A program made the position numbers and the translations under genes. From positions 1 through 12,622 of the forward strand of contig JAATVL010000077.1 of NCBI GenBank assembly GCA_014523525.1: DNA of 12,622 nucleotides. Reading direction: 5' to 3'. Below, piece after piece: positions 1-5,956 of the stretch. How positions within the stretch are numbered: the stretch's first letter is position 1; each line of letters opens with the position of its first letter. A model generated the notes under the pieces. That model was not told the DNA's origin and did no database searches. It saw only the letters and a program-made list of their open reading frames with translations. Origin of the DNA: Nitrososphaerales archaeon TH703. GTDB taxonomy: Archaea > Thermoproteota > Nitrososphaeria > Nitrososphaerales > Nitrososphaeraceae.

Positions 1-569
1 ACTGGCCCTTGGTCGTCGCGCGATTGCCACTTTCGAACGGTCTTCCCTGCGAGCGGTTCACGTGCGGTCGCCTCGCGCCGGTAGTTGTATTCAATATCTC
101 CCTCTCGCTGTTGCTCCTCGGTGAACCAGACGTTAAAGTCGAAGTTAAAGTCGCTCCCTAGCGATGATGCCCAAGGGAAAGTCCACCCCATCCGCTGCTT
201 GTACGCCTGCAGCTTCGCGAGAGGTGCCCGCGACACTGCTAAAAGTGTGACGTCGTGGTTGGCCAGGTGGACTACCAAGCCGTCGAAGCCGTCGGCGATC
301 GCCGAGCAGGCCGGACACCCCGCCGTGTAGTCGGGCCCGAACATGAAGTGATACACGAGGAGCTGTGAGCGTCCTCGGAAGAGGTCTGCCAGTAAGGCGC
401 CGCCCTCGTCGATCTCGAATCGATACTCCTTGTCGATCCGAACCCACGGCAGCTTCTGCCGCCGCCGCGCAAGGTCGTCACTCCGTCGCGTGAGCTCCTT
501 CTCCGCCTCTAGCAGTTTGAGCCGCGCTGCGAGCCACTGTTTACGTGTCCCGGTTTTGTGATTTATCAA
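1..569 (-). CDS. DUF899 thioredoxin-like protein, 3' end outside window
   Basis: About 189 codons are present and the reading frame runs off the left edge. The product matches the DUF899 family (thioredoxin-fold, AhpC/TSA-related, presumed cytoplasmic dithiol oxidoreductase of unknown substrate). Visible family blocks are an N-terminal helix TRKQWLAAR (residues 8-16), EAEKELTRRSD (21-31), LPWVRIDKEYRF (40-51), QLLVYHFMFGPDY (69-81), a CPAC redox-type motif (85-88) and later GWTFPWASS and EYNYRRE. The start is taken as TTG at 569-567: it has AGGAG (581-577) seven bases upstream and overlaps the stop of the preceding gene as TTGA. A second TTG at 575 is too close to that site. Base composition is strikingly GC-rich compared with the rest of the window, and codons end mostly in G or C. 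Horizontal acquisition, for example from a high-GC bacterium or haloarchaeon, is inferred. The family call is sure; the physiological role is not known. Confidence 0.88.
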   Translation of the reverse strand, partial: MINHKTGTRKQWLAARLKLLEAEKELTRRSDDLARRRQKLPWVRIDKEYRFEIDEGGALLADLFRGRSQLLVYHFMFGPDYTAGCPACSAIADGFDGLVVHLANHDVTLLAVSRAPLAKLQAYKQRMGWTFPWASSLGSDFNFDFNVWFTEEQQREGDIEYNYRREATAREPLAGKTVRKWQSRDDQGP

Positions 570-808
570 GGCCAATCTCCTAAAGTTTTGCAATGTCCCA
601 GTGCATCTGCATCTCCAGTAATCATATAGTTACCGTCACCTTCTATCACACAGGGAGCGTTACCATTGACACGTACTTCACCATAATCATCATCAGGATG
701 AGACCCTCTGAAAGTTCTGTTATGGACTTTACTCCATATTCCAGATATGTTTGATATTGCCATTAAAGTAATATCTTGTATCGCATATATTAGTTTGAGT
801 GTTTTCAT
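566..808 (-). CDS. Small hypothetical protein upstream of and overlapping the DUF899 gene
   Basis: The longest reading is 80 aa from ATG at 808; an internal ATG at 763 (MAISNISGIWSKVHN) would give 65 aa and may be the true start. I do not recognise the family. The C-terminal half, with IEGDGNYMITGDADALGHC near residues 54-72 and ending GDWP, has the balanced composition of a real small soluble protein, with two cysteines. The stop TGA (568-566) overlaps the TTG start of the DUF899 gene. No good ribosome binding site precedes 808 or 763. A strong AAGGAGGGG (834-826) instead serves an out-of-frame ATG at 821, so the 5' end of this gene is uncertain and may carry a frameshift or leader peptide. 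Confidence 0.5.
   Translation of the reverse strand: MKTLKLIYAIQDITLMAISNISGIWSKVHNRTFRGSHPDDDYGEVRVNGNAPCVIEGDGNYMITGDADALGHCKTLGDWP
577..581 (-). promoter_or_regulatory. Ribosome binding site deciding the TTG start of the DUF899 gene
   Basis: AGGAG on the minus strand lies seven bases before the TTG at 569 and only one base before the alternative TTG at 575. It lies inside the end of the upstream small gene, as expected for a translationally coupled pair. Confidence 0.55.
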
Positions 809-821
809 TTCCTGTGACCAT
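729..821 (-). other. Possible 30-codon leader ORF with a strong Shine-Dalgarno
   Basis: ATG at 821-819 follows AAGGAGGGG (834-826) by four bases and opens a 30-codon frame beginning MVTGNENTQTNICD, with a TAA at 731-729. It overlaps the 80-aa gene out of frame. It is either a leader peptide coupled to the downstream gene or the remnant of an older 5' end disrupted by a frameshift. The ribosome binding site is the only strong argument for translation. Confidence 0.25.
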
Positions 822-874
822 AGAACCCCTCCTTGTTAAGATAATCAATTGATAGGTCTGAAGCCGTCGGGGCA

Positions 875-892
875 AATCTGATTTTTCAGATT
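875..892. repeat. Perfect inverted repeat, 7-base arms and TTTT loop
   Basis: AATCTGA (875-881) pairs with TCAGATT (886-892) across a four-T loop. It abuts the dispersed repeat copy at 887-933 and lies about 70 bases upstream of the 80-aa gene on the minus strand. It could be an operator or part of the repeat. Confidence 0.5.
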
Positions 893-933
893 AATCGGAT
901 TTAGAATTTCTAGTTTCCTTATATAGAGAACTT
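887..933. repeat. Dispersed intergenic repeat, copy 1
   Basis: This stretch aligns nearly end to end with 5957-6003. Both contain GATTTAGAA, then TTTCTAGTTTCC, and end in AGAACTT, differing by a few substitutions and one- or two-base indels. Both copies lie in non-coding DNA in the same orientation. Confidence 0.6.
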
Positions 934-1159
934 TACTTCGCAACAATATCGGAGTAGAAATTAATATTATTTTTGGGTTAATCTAATAAATTTCCTTCGG
1001 GACAGGGGATTGAGATTTTCTAGCATTTAGGGTTCCTCGAGATCCAAACCTTGCATGTAGTAGGGTTCTACTGCTTGGTATTTTAGTTTAGTTTTGTCTC
1101 GGCTGTAATATTCCAAATCGTAAAAAAAAAATCTATGATAGGAGATGAAGTTTAGCTAT

Positions 1160-1552
1160 TTAATAATCCCCTATTCCGCAAGCAAGGATTTCGTATCCTA
1201 CCAAGCCGTTCTGTCCGTTACCATCTTTATGCGCCTGTGTCAGACATTGCTTCTCGTCCTCTTCACTCAATTCATATCCGGGTGAGCTCTTGAACTTTTG
1301 CCAATCGACTGCATCGTGGTTTGTGCATTCCACCATGTCCACGCACTTTGAGAGCTCACATAGAGAACCCTTGTAAGCCAGCATCTTAAATTCCTTCGAG
1401 GACGGATTATTAGAGCCGTGGTTTTTTGGATTCCACTTCATATCCGCGTAGCCATCGCCACATTTTACAGTTTTCGCAAATGAGTAGTGCGTTGATAGAA
1501 ATAACGTTAAAACCAGAGTTGCAAATAAGACAACAGTGATGTACCTGAACAC
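1160..1552 (-). CDS. Secreted six-cysteine protein of unknown function
   Basis: A 130-aa protein with an N-terminal signal peptide: a short start with Arg3, hydrophobic core about residues 5-20, and a probable cleavage after SFA at residue 26. The mature part is polar, rich in Asp, Lys and Gly, with six cysteines (31, 65, 70, 76, 103, 125). An even number in an exported protein suggests three disulfides. No known domain was recognised. The start is GTG at 1552-1550; no ribosome binding site is visible, but the AT box TTTATTTAG is centred about 25 bases upstream, fitting a leaderless transcript. It stands alone between two long spacers. It is probably an exported or cell-surface protein of the archaeon; its role is unknown. 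Confidence 0.78.
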   Translation of the reverse strand: MFRYITVVLFATLVLTLFLSTHYSFAKTVKCGDGYADMKWNPKNHGSNNPSSKEFKMLAYKGSLCELSKCVDMVECTNHDAVDWQKFKSSPGYELSEEDEKQCLTQAHKDGNGQNGLVGYEILACGIGDY

Positions 1553-1572
1553 AAAAGTTGTTGAAACTTATA

Positions 1573-1583
1573 CTAAATAAATC
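1573..1583 (-). promoter_or_regulatory. TATA-like box of the secreted six-cysteine gene
   Basis: On the minus strand ATTTATTTAGT is centred roughly 25 bases before the GTG start, the spacing expected for an archaeal TATA box driving a leaderless mRNA. Confidence 0.4.
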
Positions 1584-1770
1584 TTTATTTCTCTAGGATT
1601 TAGAATATTTTTATAAATCTAATAATAAATTTCGGATCTCTAGGCAAATCGTGTCTGTAAGTGGTATCATCGTTTGGTCATTCAAGCAATCTTTTGGTTT
1701 CTTTAATTTCCTTTTGTGATGTTGTTCTATACTAAAACCGAATTAGAATTACGAGAATCTAATATATCAA

Positions 1771-1785
1771 GTCCCTTATAGGGAC
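1771..1785. repeat. Short perfect hairpin GTCCCTTATAGGGAC
   Basis: Six-base arms around a TAT loop in non-coding DNA. It is not followed by a T tract on either strand, so an operator or repeat remnant is as likely as a terminator. Confidence 0.4.
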
Positions 1786-1983
1786 CGCATCCTTAACTAA
1801 TCTCCTCTATTCTGGTTATAGCAAGGAGCTTTTGCATCGTCAAGCTTCGCTTCATGCCTACAATTTTTTTTGGTAACGTAATTACAATTTTACAATTTTT
1901 AAAATTAAGGTGTATGTAAATACTAAGACAACTGTCGTACGCACTATTAAGGTCTTCTGAAATCAGTTTTACAACTCCTATCT

Positions 1984-2262
1984 TTACGGCAATAAAGGTA
2001 ATTTAAACGAAGGACTAGACACAGAAGCTCCGAAGACATCAAGTTCTGTTATGTGAGCATAATTATTTACGTTGTTGCCATTTACAGTTGTGTCAAACCG
2101 CAGAGCCTTTGCCTCAAAAAAGGAATTTTGTGACATTGGACTTAATATCCAGTTTGAAAATAAAAGCACAGTTGATCCTTGCTCATATGTAAGATCAGCT
2201 AATCTTAGAGCAAAAAATAATGTAGGTGACCAATAGGTAGATAAACAATAAAGAGTATACTT
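1984..2262 (-). pseudogene. Decayed C-terminal part of an F5/8 type C (discoidin) domain
   Basis: An open frame without a convincing start begins after a TAA at 2265-2263 and ends with TAA at 1984-1986. It contains LSTYWSP early and AKALRFDTTVNGNNVNNYAH then ITELDVFGA late. These resemble the first and last conserved blocks of F5/8 type C/CBM32 domains, where the last block is typically an RxxxxxNGN..N..A.I.E..V.G pattern closing the jelly-roll. Intact domains have about 120 residues; here the blocks are about 60 residues apart, so the middle is deleted or scrambled, and a run of six T near 2116-2121 may hide a frameshift. Such domains in archaea occur in large secreted carbohydrate-binding proteins; the rest of the protein is absent. 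The fragment reaches into the probable promoter of the gene at 2272. Confidence 0.6.
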
Positions 2263-2271
2263 TTAATAGCA

Positions 2272-2610
2272 ATGGATCTCAGCTTGAAAGAACAAATTAG
2301 TAGTTTCATAAGATCGTTACCAAATGTAGAGCGAAAACATGATCCTATGAGTAAAGAGGCTTATTTCTACGGTCTGAGAAATTTTTCTCATTTCCATGGT
2401 TCACGACATATTGATATCAGGCTTTCAAAACCTCAGCAAGAAGAAGCCTTGCGGACACATATGGCTATTCAGCATCAGTATGCTCCACAAGCAGGATGGG
2501 TTTCATGCATATTGGAAACTGAAGAGCAGGCAGAGAATACAAAGCGATTGATTAAAGAAGCATATGATACTTGCGTATCTCTGAAAACTTCACATAAACC
2601 AGCAAACTAG
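2272..2610 (+). CDS. DUF5519 / luciferase-like domain protein
   Basis: A 112-aa soluble protein. The segment FYGLRNFSHFHGSRHIDIRL (residues 32-51), then APQAGWVSC (71-79) and ETEEQAENTKRLIKEAYD (82-99) match the order of blocks in the DUF5519 family, often annotated 'luciferase family protein' although no light-emitting activity is implied. The histidines at 40, 42 and 46 and the Gly-Trp-Val motif are the family's conserved points. The biochemical role of the family is unknown. The start ATG at 2272 has no ribosome binding site; AT-rich DNA from 2241 could supply a TATA box for a leaderless transcript. Six bases after its stop begins a 41-aa cysteine-rich gene, which suggests co-transcription. 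Confidence 0.72.
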   Translation: MDLSLKEQISSFIRSLPNVERKHDPMSKEAYFYGLRNFSHFHGSRHIDIRLSKPQQEEALRTHMAIQHQYAPQAGWVSCILETEEQAENTKRLIKEAYDTCVSLKTSHKPAN

Positions 2611-2616
2611 TTTTCA

Positions 2617-2742
2617 ATGGGGAATTGTAATGATTGCTTTAATTGTTACTCCGAATTTCATCCAACCCGCTCAAAGCCATTATGTCCAAGTTGCGGCTTC
2701 TGTTACTGGTGTAGAGATTTTTCATGTTTTCATCATGATTAA
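2617..2742 (+). CDS. 41-aa eight-cysteine zinc-binding microprotein
   Basis: ATG at 2617 opens 41 codons, ending in TAA at 2740-2742. Eight of 41 residues are cysteine (4, 7, 10, 23, 26, 29, 32, 37), in the pattern CxxCxxC followed by CPSCGFCYWC and a last Cys before a His-His-Asp end. This regular CxxC spacing fits two zinc knuckles or a small zinc ribbon and would not be expected by chance in AT-rich DNA. It lies six bases after the DUF5519 gene and is probably in the same operon. Partner and function are unknown; small zinc proteins like this are numerous in ammonia-oxidising archaea and are often presumed to bind nucleic acid or protein. Confidence 0.72.
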   Translation: MGNCNDCFNCYSEFHPTRSKPLCPSCGFCYWCRDFSCFHHD

Positions 2743-2809
2743 TACGTGGTTGAAGTCAGATAATAAGGTCAGACTATTGAAATAACATACATGGAGCTAG
2801 CAACAGAAA

Positions 2810-3418
2810 ATGAGAATGCAGGCAAGGAAGAATCAGCAACCAGATTTTGGAACATATCACCACTCGACACCGCGCAGTTCAGAAAAGACAAGGGAAAAAG
2901 TCAAGATCGTATTCACGAAAGTCTTTGGCGATCTGCCATTCAGTCGGGACGACAAACTGAAAATTCTCGACGTAGGTTCTGGATTGGGATTTCTCTCATG
3001 CGTCTGCGCTGAATACTACCAGAACGCGAAAGTTACAGGGTTTGATACGTTCGAACATGGGAGCCTCAAGGACTCGAGTCTGGCAAAGGCGAAGAATAAT
3101 GCAAAGATCCTAGGATTTCAGGAGAGGGTAAGGTTTCAGAAAGGGGATCTCTTTTCATCGGATTACAGCAAAGGGAAGTTCGACCTTTTCGTCTCCAATC
3201 TAGTCTTTCACAACCTCGGAAGGAAGCGTTTCGATGCGTATGAGAGACTGGCGTATTGGATTATGTCGAACTCGTACATTGTACTCGGTGATCTATTCTT
3301 TGACTACAAGCTAGATTTGAGGCGACTCGTAAGCCTGTTCGGCAACGTAGAGAAAAAGCCTAGCTTCAGTATAGGCAGACAATATAAGTTGGTGACGCTA
3401 TCTGAGCCGAAGAAATAG
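2810..3418 (+). CDS. Class I SAM-dependent methyltransferase
   Basis: A 202-aa protein with a Rossmann methyltransferase core. Motif I is LKILDVGSGLGFLS (residues 50-63), the glycine-rich loop that holds S-adenosylmethionine; Asp79 (VTGFDTF) fits the acidic residue that contacts the ribose; KGDLF (111-115) and FDLFVSNLVFHN (124-135) are the next motifs. The target is not evident from sequence; a small molecule or a protein is possible. There is no signal peptide. The start is ATG 2810 or, six bases on, ATG 2816; neither has a clear ribosome binding site. An overlapping frame from 2791 has no recognisable content. The gene is noticeably richer in G and C than its neighbours, with many codons ending in G or C, suggesting a different history. 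It is 67 bases downstream of the cysteine-rich gene. Confidence 0.85.
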   Translation: MRMQARKNQQPDFGTYHHSTPRSSEKTREKVKIVFTKVFGDLPFSRDDKLKILDVGSGLGFLSCVCAEYYQNAKVTGFDTFEHGSLKDSSLAKAKNNAKILGFQERVRFQKGDLFSSDYSKGKFDLFVSNLVFHNLGRKRFDAYERLAYWIMSNSYIVLGDLFFDYKLDLRRLVSLFGNVEKKPSFSIGRQYKLVTLSEPKK

Positions 3419-3446
3419 TCGATCTTGTGTTACAGTCCTCTGGTAG

Positions 3447-3722
3447 AAATCGGGTGTCGAGCTCAGAGCAGGTCCAGTAGTTTTGATTAACAAATTTAAT
3501 GTCAAGTCTGTTGAAGCAGGACAGTTTTCAAAAGAATGAGAAGAAGATGCTACTAAGTTCAAGGATCAACCAGGATTCGTTTCTGCACAGCTATATTAGG
3601 GAATAGGAAAAAGCACTGTATTTATCAATTATGCGGTATGGGAATCCAAAATATGGTCCGAATTTTGGAAAACCAACAAAAAATATTTACATGTCCAGAT
3701 TAAATTTATAGAAAATAAATTT
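3447..3722 (+). pseudogene. Broken antibiotic-biosynthesis monooxygenase (ABM) domain gene
   Basis: In one frame the translation reads GPVVLINKFNVKS, then QFSKE-stop-EEDATKFKDQPGFVSAQLY-stop-GIGKSTVFINYAVWES. This is the order of an ABM-family ferredoxin-like fold, small dimeric proteins that include monooxygenases acting on polyketides and heme: first beta strand, helix ending in a KxW-like stretch, the PGF turn, then the GxxxFxxYxxWES strand. Two in-frame stops interrupt it: TGA at 3537-3539, where relatives commonly have Trp (TGG), and TAG at 3597-3599. No start codon is in the expected place, since TAG at 3444-3446 precedes it, and the C-terminal third is hard to align. It is therefore judged a decaying gene rather than one using recoding. 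Confidence 0.75.
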
Positions 3723-4005
3723 CTAAGTTGGTTGAGCAGAAATAATATTGATTATAATGATATAGATCACAGCATGATATAGATTGGATAATTTTGCAAA
3801 TATTAACAATTCTATTTTGTCTTGCACGGTGAAATAAAAAGACTGGAACTTAACTTGCAGAACTACCAATCTTCGACTGGCGAGATGCGTTGTTAACGAT
3901 TCGGATCCAACCAGTAGGATACGACTGAAAATCTGATGGGAGCAGCTGTTTGAATTTACATTCATTCTTATTGGAAATACATCTTGACAAAACTGTGTTA
4001 ACTAA
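3723..4005. other. Gene-free spacer before the Kelch gene
   Basis: No supportable gene was seen. An 80-codon frame on the minus strand (3723-3965) has low-complexity Ile-rich content, no promoter or ribosome binding site, and was judged chance. Confidence 0.4.
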
Positions 4006-4014
4006 TTTTATTAA
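4006..4014 (+). promoter_or_regulatory. TATA-like box of the Kelch gene
   Basis: TTTTATTAA is centred 26 bases before the GTG start at 4036, the normal spacing for a leaderless archaeal transcript. No ribosome binding site is present between the two. Confidence 0.5.
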
Positions 4015-4035
4015 CCAGAAAACGCTAATTAGATC

Positions 4036-5019
4036 GTGAGAGAATTACTAGTTGCAACACTAGTTTCAACAATCCTAATCATTTTGCTGATTCCATTGAT
4101 AACATCACCTTCCATGGCGCAGTCATGGTCAGAGGGAGCAGGTATGCCCACTGCAAGATCAGAAATTACTGCTACCAATATAGGAGATGCTATATACGTT
4201 ATCGGCGGGTTCGATAAATCAGGCGATACCTTGGACGTTGTTGAAGTTTATAATGTCAATAATAATTCATGGAAATCGATAGCTCCTATGCCGCAAGGAG
4301 TACATCATACAGCTGCAGCGAGTTATAACGGAAAAATATACGTGGTAGGGGGATTCATTTCAAGGGAATGGATTCCATCCAATCAATTATTTATTTATGA
4401 TCCAATAAAGGATCAGTGGACGGAGGGTAAATCGATGCCGACTCCGAGAGGTGCGTTAAATGCATTATTTGTTAATGGCACTCTATATGCCATAGGCGGA
4501 CAAGACGAAGCTAGAATTTTGAATATAAATGAAGCTTATGATCCACTCACAAACAAGTGGTTCTCAAAAGCATCCATGCCTACTGGCAGACATCATGCTG
4601 CGTCTACAACAATTGACAACAAAATATATGTAGTCGGTGGAAGAATAGCTGGATCTTCTCCTTTAGTAAATGTTAATGTTAATGAAATGTATGATACTGA
4701 AAAAGACAAATGGACACAGATTGAATCCATGCCGTCAAAAAGAAGTGGAATAGCGGCTGCCACAATAAACAATAGCTTTTTCGTATTTGGAGGAGAAGAT
4801 CTTACTAGGACATTTGGTAACAATGAAAAATATGACATAGAAAATGGTAAATGGACATTACTAGAATCAATGCCTACTTCCCGTCATGGTCTAGCAGCTA
4901 TTTCTATTGGTAACAAAATTTTTGTAATTGGTGGAGGACCTGAACCCGGATTAAGCGTAAGCAATGTTAATGAAATCTACGGCGATACTATACTAAATTC
5001 TATTACACAAACAAATTAA
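4036..5019 (+). CDS. Secreted six-repeat Kelch beta-propeller protein
   Basis: A 327-aa protein with an N-terminal signal peptide: Arg2 and Glu3, hydrophobic residues about 4-23, and likely cleavage after SMA at residue 28. Six Kelch repeats of about 47-52 residues follow. Each opens with a Trp and a xMPxxR-like turn (GMPTAR, PMPQG, SMPTPR, SMPTGR, SMPSKR, SMPTSR), continues with a strand ending in the diagnostic double glycine (YVIGG, YVVGG, YAIGG, YVVGG, FVFGG, FVIGG) and has a conserved Tyr about a dozen residues later. Six repeats make a complete six-bladed propeller, so the gene looks intact. Kelch propellers usually bind proteins or sugars; here it acts outside the cell, with no catalytic motif and no C-terminal anchor. 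The start is GTG, placed by the signal peptide and the upstream TATA box. Confidence 0.92.
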   Translation: MRELLVATLVSTILIILLIPLITSPSMAQSWSEGAGMPTARSEITATNIGDAIYVIGGFDKSGDTLDVVEVYNVNNNSWKSIAPMPQGVHHTAAASYNGKIYVVGGFISREWIPSNQLFIYDPIKDQWTEGKSMPTPRGALNALFVNGTLYAIGGQDEARILNINEAYDPLTNKWFSKASMPTGRHHAASTTIDNKIYVVGGRIAGSSPLVNVNVNEMYDTEKDKWTQIESMPSKRSGIAAATINNSFFVFGGEDLTRTFGNNEKYDIENGKWTLLESMPTSRHGLAAISIGNKIFVIGGGPEPGLSVSNVNEIYGDTILNSITQTN

Positions 5020-5265
5020 GTAGTCTTAACACTACAATGCCAGAACAATTGCCACCTCAATCTATCAATGGAAGCAAAGCGGGTAAAATTTAACTAGCTA
5101 ATAAAAGTGCCTCTCCAAAATTCATTTCACTTTACTATCCTAGAACCAATTTAGAGAACTAATATTATCGCGGGCTCGTCGGTACCCGCGACGCTATCGG
5201 TTCTAAATTAGGGTTCTTACTATAACAATAAGACACTAAGCTTTAAAGCTTTTCTTCTCTTCCAT
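5020..5265. other. Non-coding spacer carrying structured repeats
   Basis: No gene was seen between the Kelch stop and the tiny membrane gene on the other strand. It holds the nested inverted repeat (5142-5217) and a perfect 14-base palindrome AAGCTTTAAAGCTT (5238-5251) that lies just beyond the stop of the minus-strand microprotein gene. Confidence 0.5.
5142..5217. repeat. 76-bp nested inverted repeat with GC-rich core hairpin
   Basis: The outer arms AGAACCAATTTAGAGAAC (5142-5159) and GGTTCTAAATTAGGGTTCT (5199-5217) are imperfect reverse complements. Inside is a perfect seven-base GC-rich hairpin, TCGCGGG (5168-5174) with CCCGCGA (5185-5191). A GC-rich core in an AT-rich spacer is typical either of a structured RNA or of a small non-autonomous inverted-repeat element. 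No target-site duplication is obvious. It shares the words TAGAGAACT and TTAGGGTTC with other spacers in the window. Confidence 0.55.
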
Positions 5266-5367
5266 TCATTCTCCTAAACACCCCAAGATACAGTCTTTTA
5301 TTATAAGTGGCGCTATCATTGTGAGCGTGAGTATTCCGGCTGTTACTGGTACAATTATCAATTTCAT
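5266..5367 (-). CDS. 33-aa hydrophobic membrane microprotein
   Basis: ATG at 5367-5365 opens 33 codons and TGA closes at 5268-5266. The first 23 residues form one hydrophobic segment, MKLIIVPVTAGILTLTMIAP then LII, followed by Lys-Asp and a short cysteine-containing end (CILGCLGE), giving a single membrane span with a CxxxC-type tail. The case for translation is strong: AGGTGGTG, a good match to archaeal ribosome binding sites, stands about five to eight bases before the ATG. A perfect AAGCTTTAAAGCTT palindrome 15 bases past the stop could mark the transcript end. No family was recognised. It is divergent from the rest of the region and appears monocistronic. Confidence 0.6.
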   Translation of the reverse strand: MKLIIVPVTAGILTLTMIAPLIIKDCILGCLGE

Positions 5368-5372
5368 GTTAA

Positions 5373-5381
5373 CACCACCTT
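5373..5381 (-). promoter_or_regulatory. Ribosome binding site of the 33-aa membrane gene
   Basis: On the minus strand AAGGTGGTG lies five bases before the ATG. It is one of the clearest Shine-Dalgarno-like sites in the window and is the main support for this short gene. Confidence 0.55.
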
Positions 5382-5456
5382 TCTAATTATTTTTGAATTC
5401 ATAAGTTATATTTGGTGAATCCACCACATTAAGGCTAGTAAGATGTCTTTTTTACT

Positions 5457-5476
5457 AATACCAAACGACTGGTATT
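5457..5476. repeat. Perfect hairpin, 7-base arms
   Basis: AATACCA (5457-5463) pairs with TGGTATT (5470-5476) around AACGAC, and is followed on the plus strand by TTTA. It lies about 90 bases upstream of the 33-aa minus-strand gene, so it could be an operator or a plus-strand transcript end. Confidence 0.45.
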
Positions 5477-5742
5477 TTTAATATTAGACTTTTATTTCTC
5501 GATTTTGTTGACTTGACTAATTCTAAACAGAATTCATTATTGATTAAGGAATCAGAATATAATGCTTATTCTCAAATGGGTCCGAAAAGGTGTGGCTTAC
5601 AACTCACGAACCATTATCCGAATTACTAAGTCTAGAATTTAATTAGATCTAAATAAGAGGAAACGCTAAGTTATGAGCCCATCGGGATACATATTGTTTA
5701 TAATTCGGACCTAAAGTCTTTATTGAAAATTTAACTGGAAGT

Positions 5743-5761
5743 AATCTACCTGCGGTAGATT
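5743..5761 (+). terminator. Perfect 8-base hairpin followed by CCTTTT
   Basis: AATCTACC (5743-5750) and GGTAGATT (5754-5761) form a perfect stem with a TGC loop, followed by a short T run on the plus strand. It resembles a terminator, but no gene is seen immediately upstream and archaeal termination relies mainly on T tracts, so this is tentative. Confidence 0.3.
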
Positions 5762-5956
5762 CCTTTTCGAATTAATATTCTCATCAGTATCCTTATGACT
5801 ATGTATATGATCCTCTCTGTTGGAGTCATTACGACGTATATAATATTACTAGGTGATGTTTAATTTGAATATGACGGAACTTTGTTTCAATTAACCCCAC
5901 ACTGAAATCCTGATTTATAAGACATTCTTTAAATATATGATATTAGCTGGGTTTCT

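Larger units (their letters stand above)
809..1159. other. Gene-free spacer with a short hairpin and repeat-like AT-rich motifs
   Basis: No convincing coding frame was seen beyond the possible leader ORF at the left edge. The spacer holds a seven-base hairpin (875-892), one copy of a dispersed repeat (887-933), a related block with ATTTAGGGTTCC near 1027-1038, and an A9 tract near 1122-1130. Confidence 0.5.
1553..1983. other. Gene-free AT-rich spacer
   Basis: I found no supportable gene. The stretch has motifs resembling the left spacer (CTAGGATTTAGAAT at 1593-1606 and AATCTAATA...AATTTC near 1617-1633), a perfect short hairpin GTCCCT-TAT-AGGGAC (1771-1785), a T8 tract near 1864-1871 and three close copies of ACAATTTT. 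A lysine-rich open stretch on the minus strand around 1607-1735 lacks a start codon and was not called. Confidence 0.5.

Noticed and set aside
85..481. Open frames on both strands within the first 480 bases (85-330 plus, 145-447 minus, 272-481 minus)
   Set aside because: They are shadows of the GC-rich DUF899 reading frame on the minus strand; their translations are Arg/Ser-rich and match nothing.
2791..3012. 73-codon frame starting at ATG 2791
   Set aside because: It overlaps the methyltransferase in another frame, and the recognisable SAM-binding motif lies in the 2810 frame.
3723..3965. 80-codon minus-strand frame
   Set aside because: Ile/Ser-rich without motif, ribosome binding site or TATA box, in a spacer next to a decayed gene.
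4593..4838. 81-codon minus-strand frame
   Set aside because: Lies entirely inside the Kelch gene on the opposite strand and is a shadow of its repeats.
5168..5217. GC hairpin followed by GGTTCTAAATTAGG, considered as a tRNA
   Set aside because: The T-arm consensus GGTTCGAATCC is not met, and no acceptor stem, anticodon arm or D-arm can be drawn.
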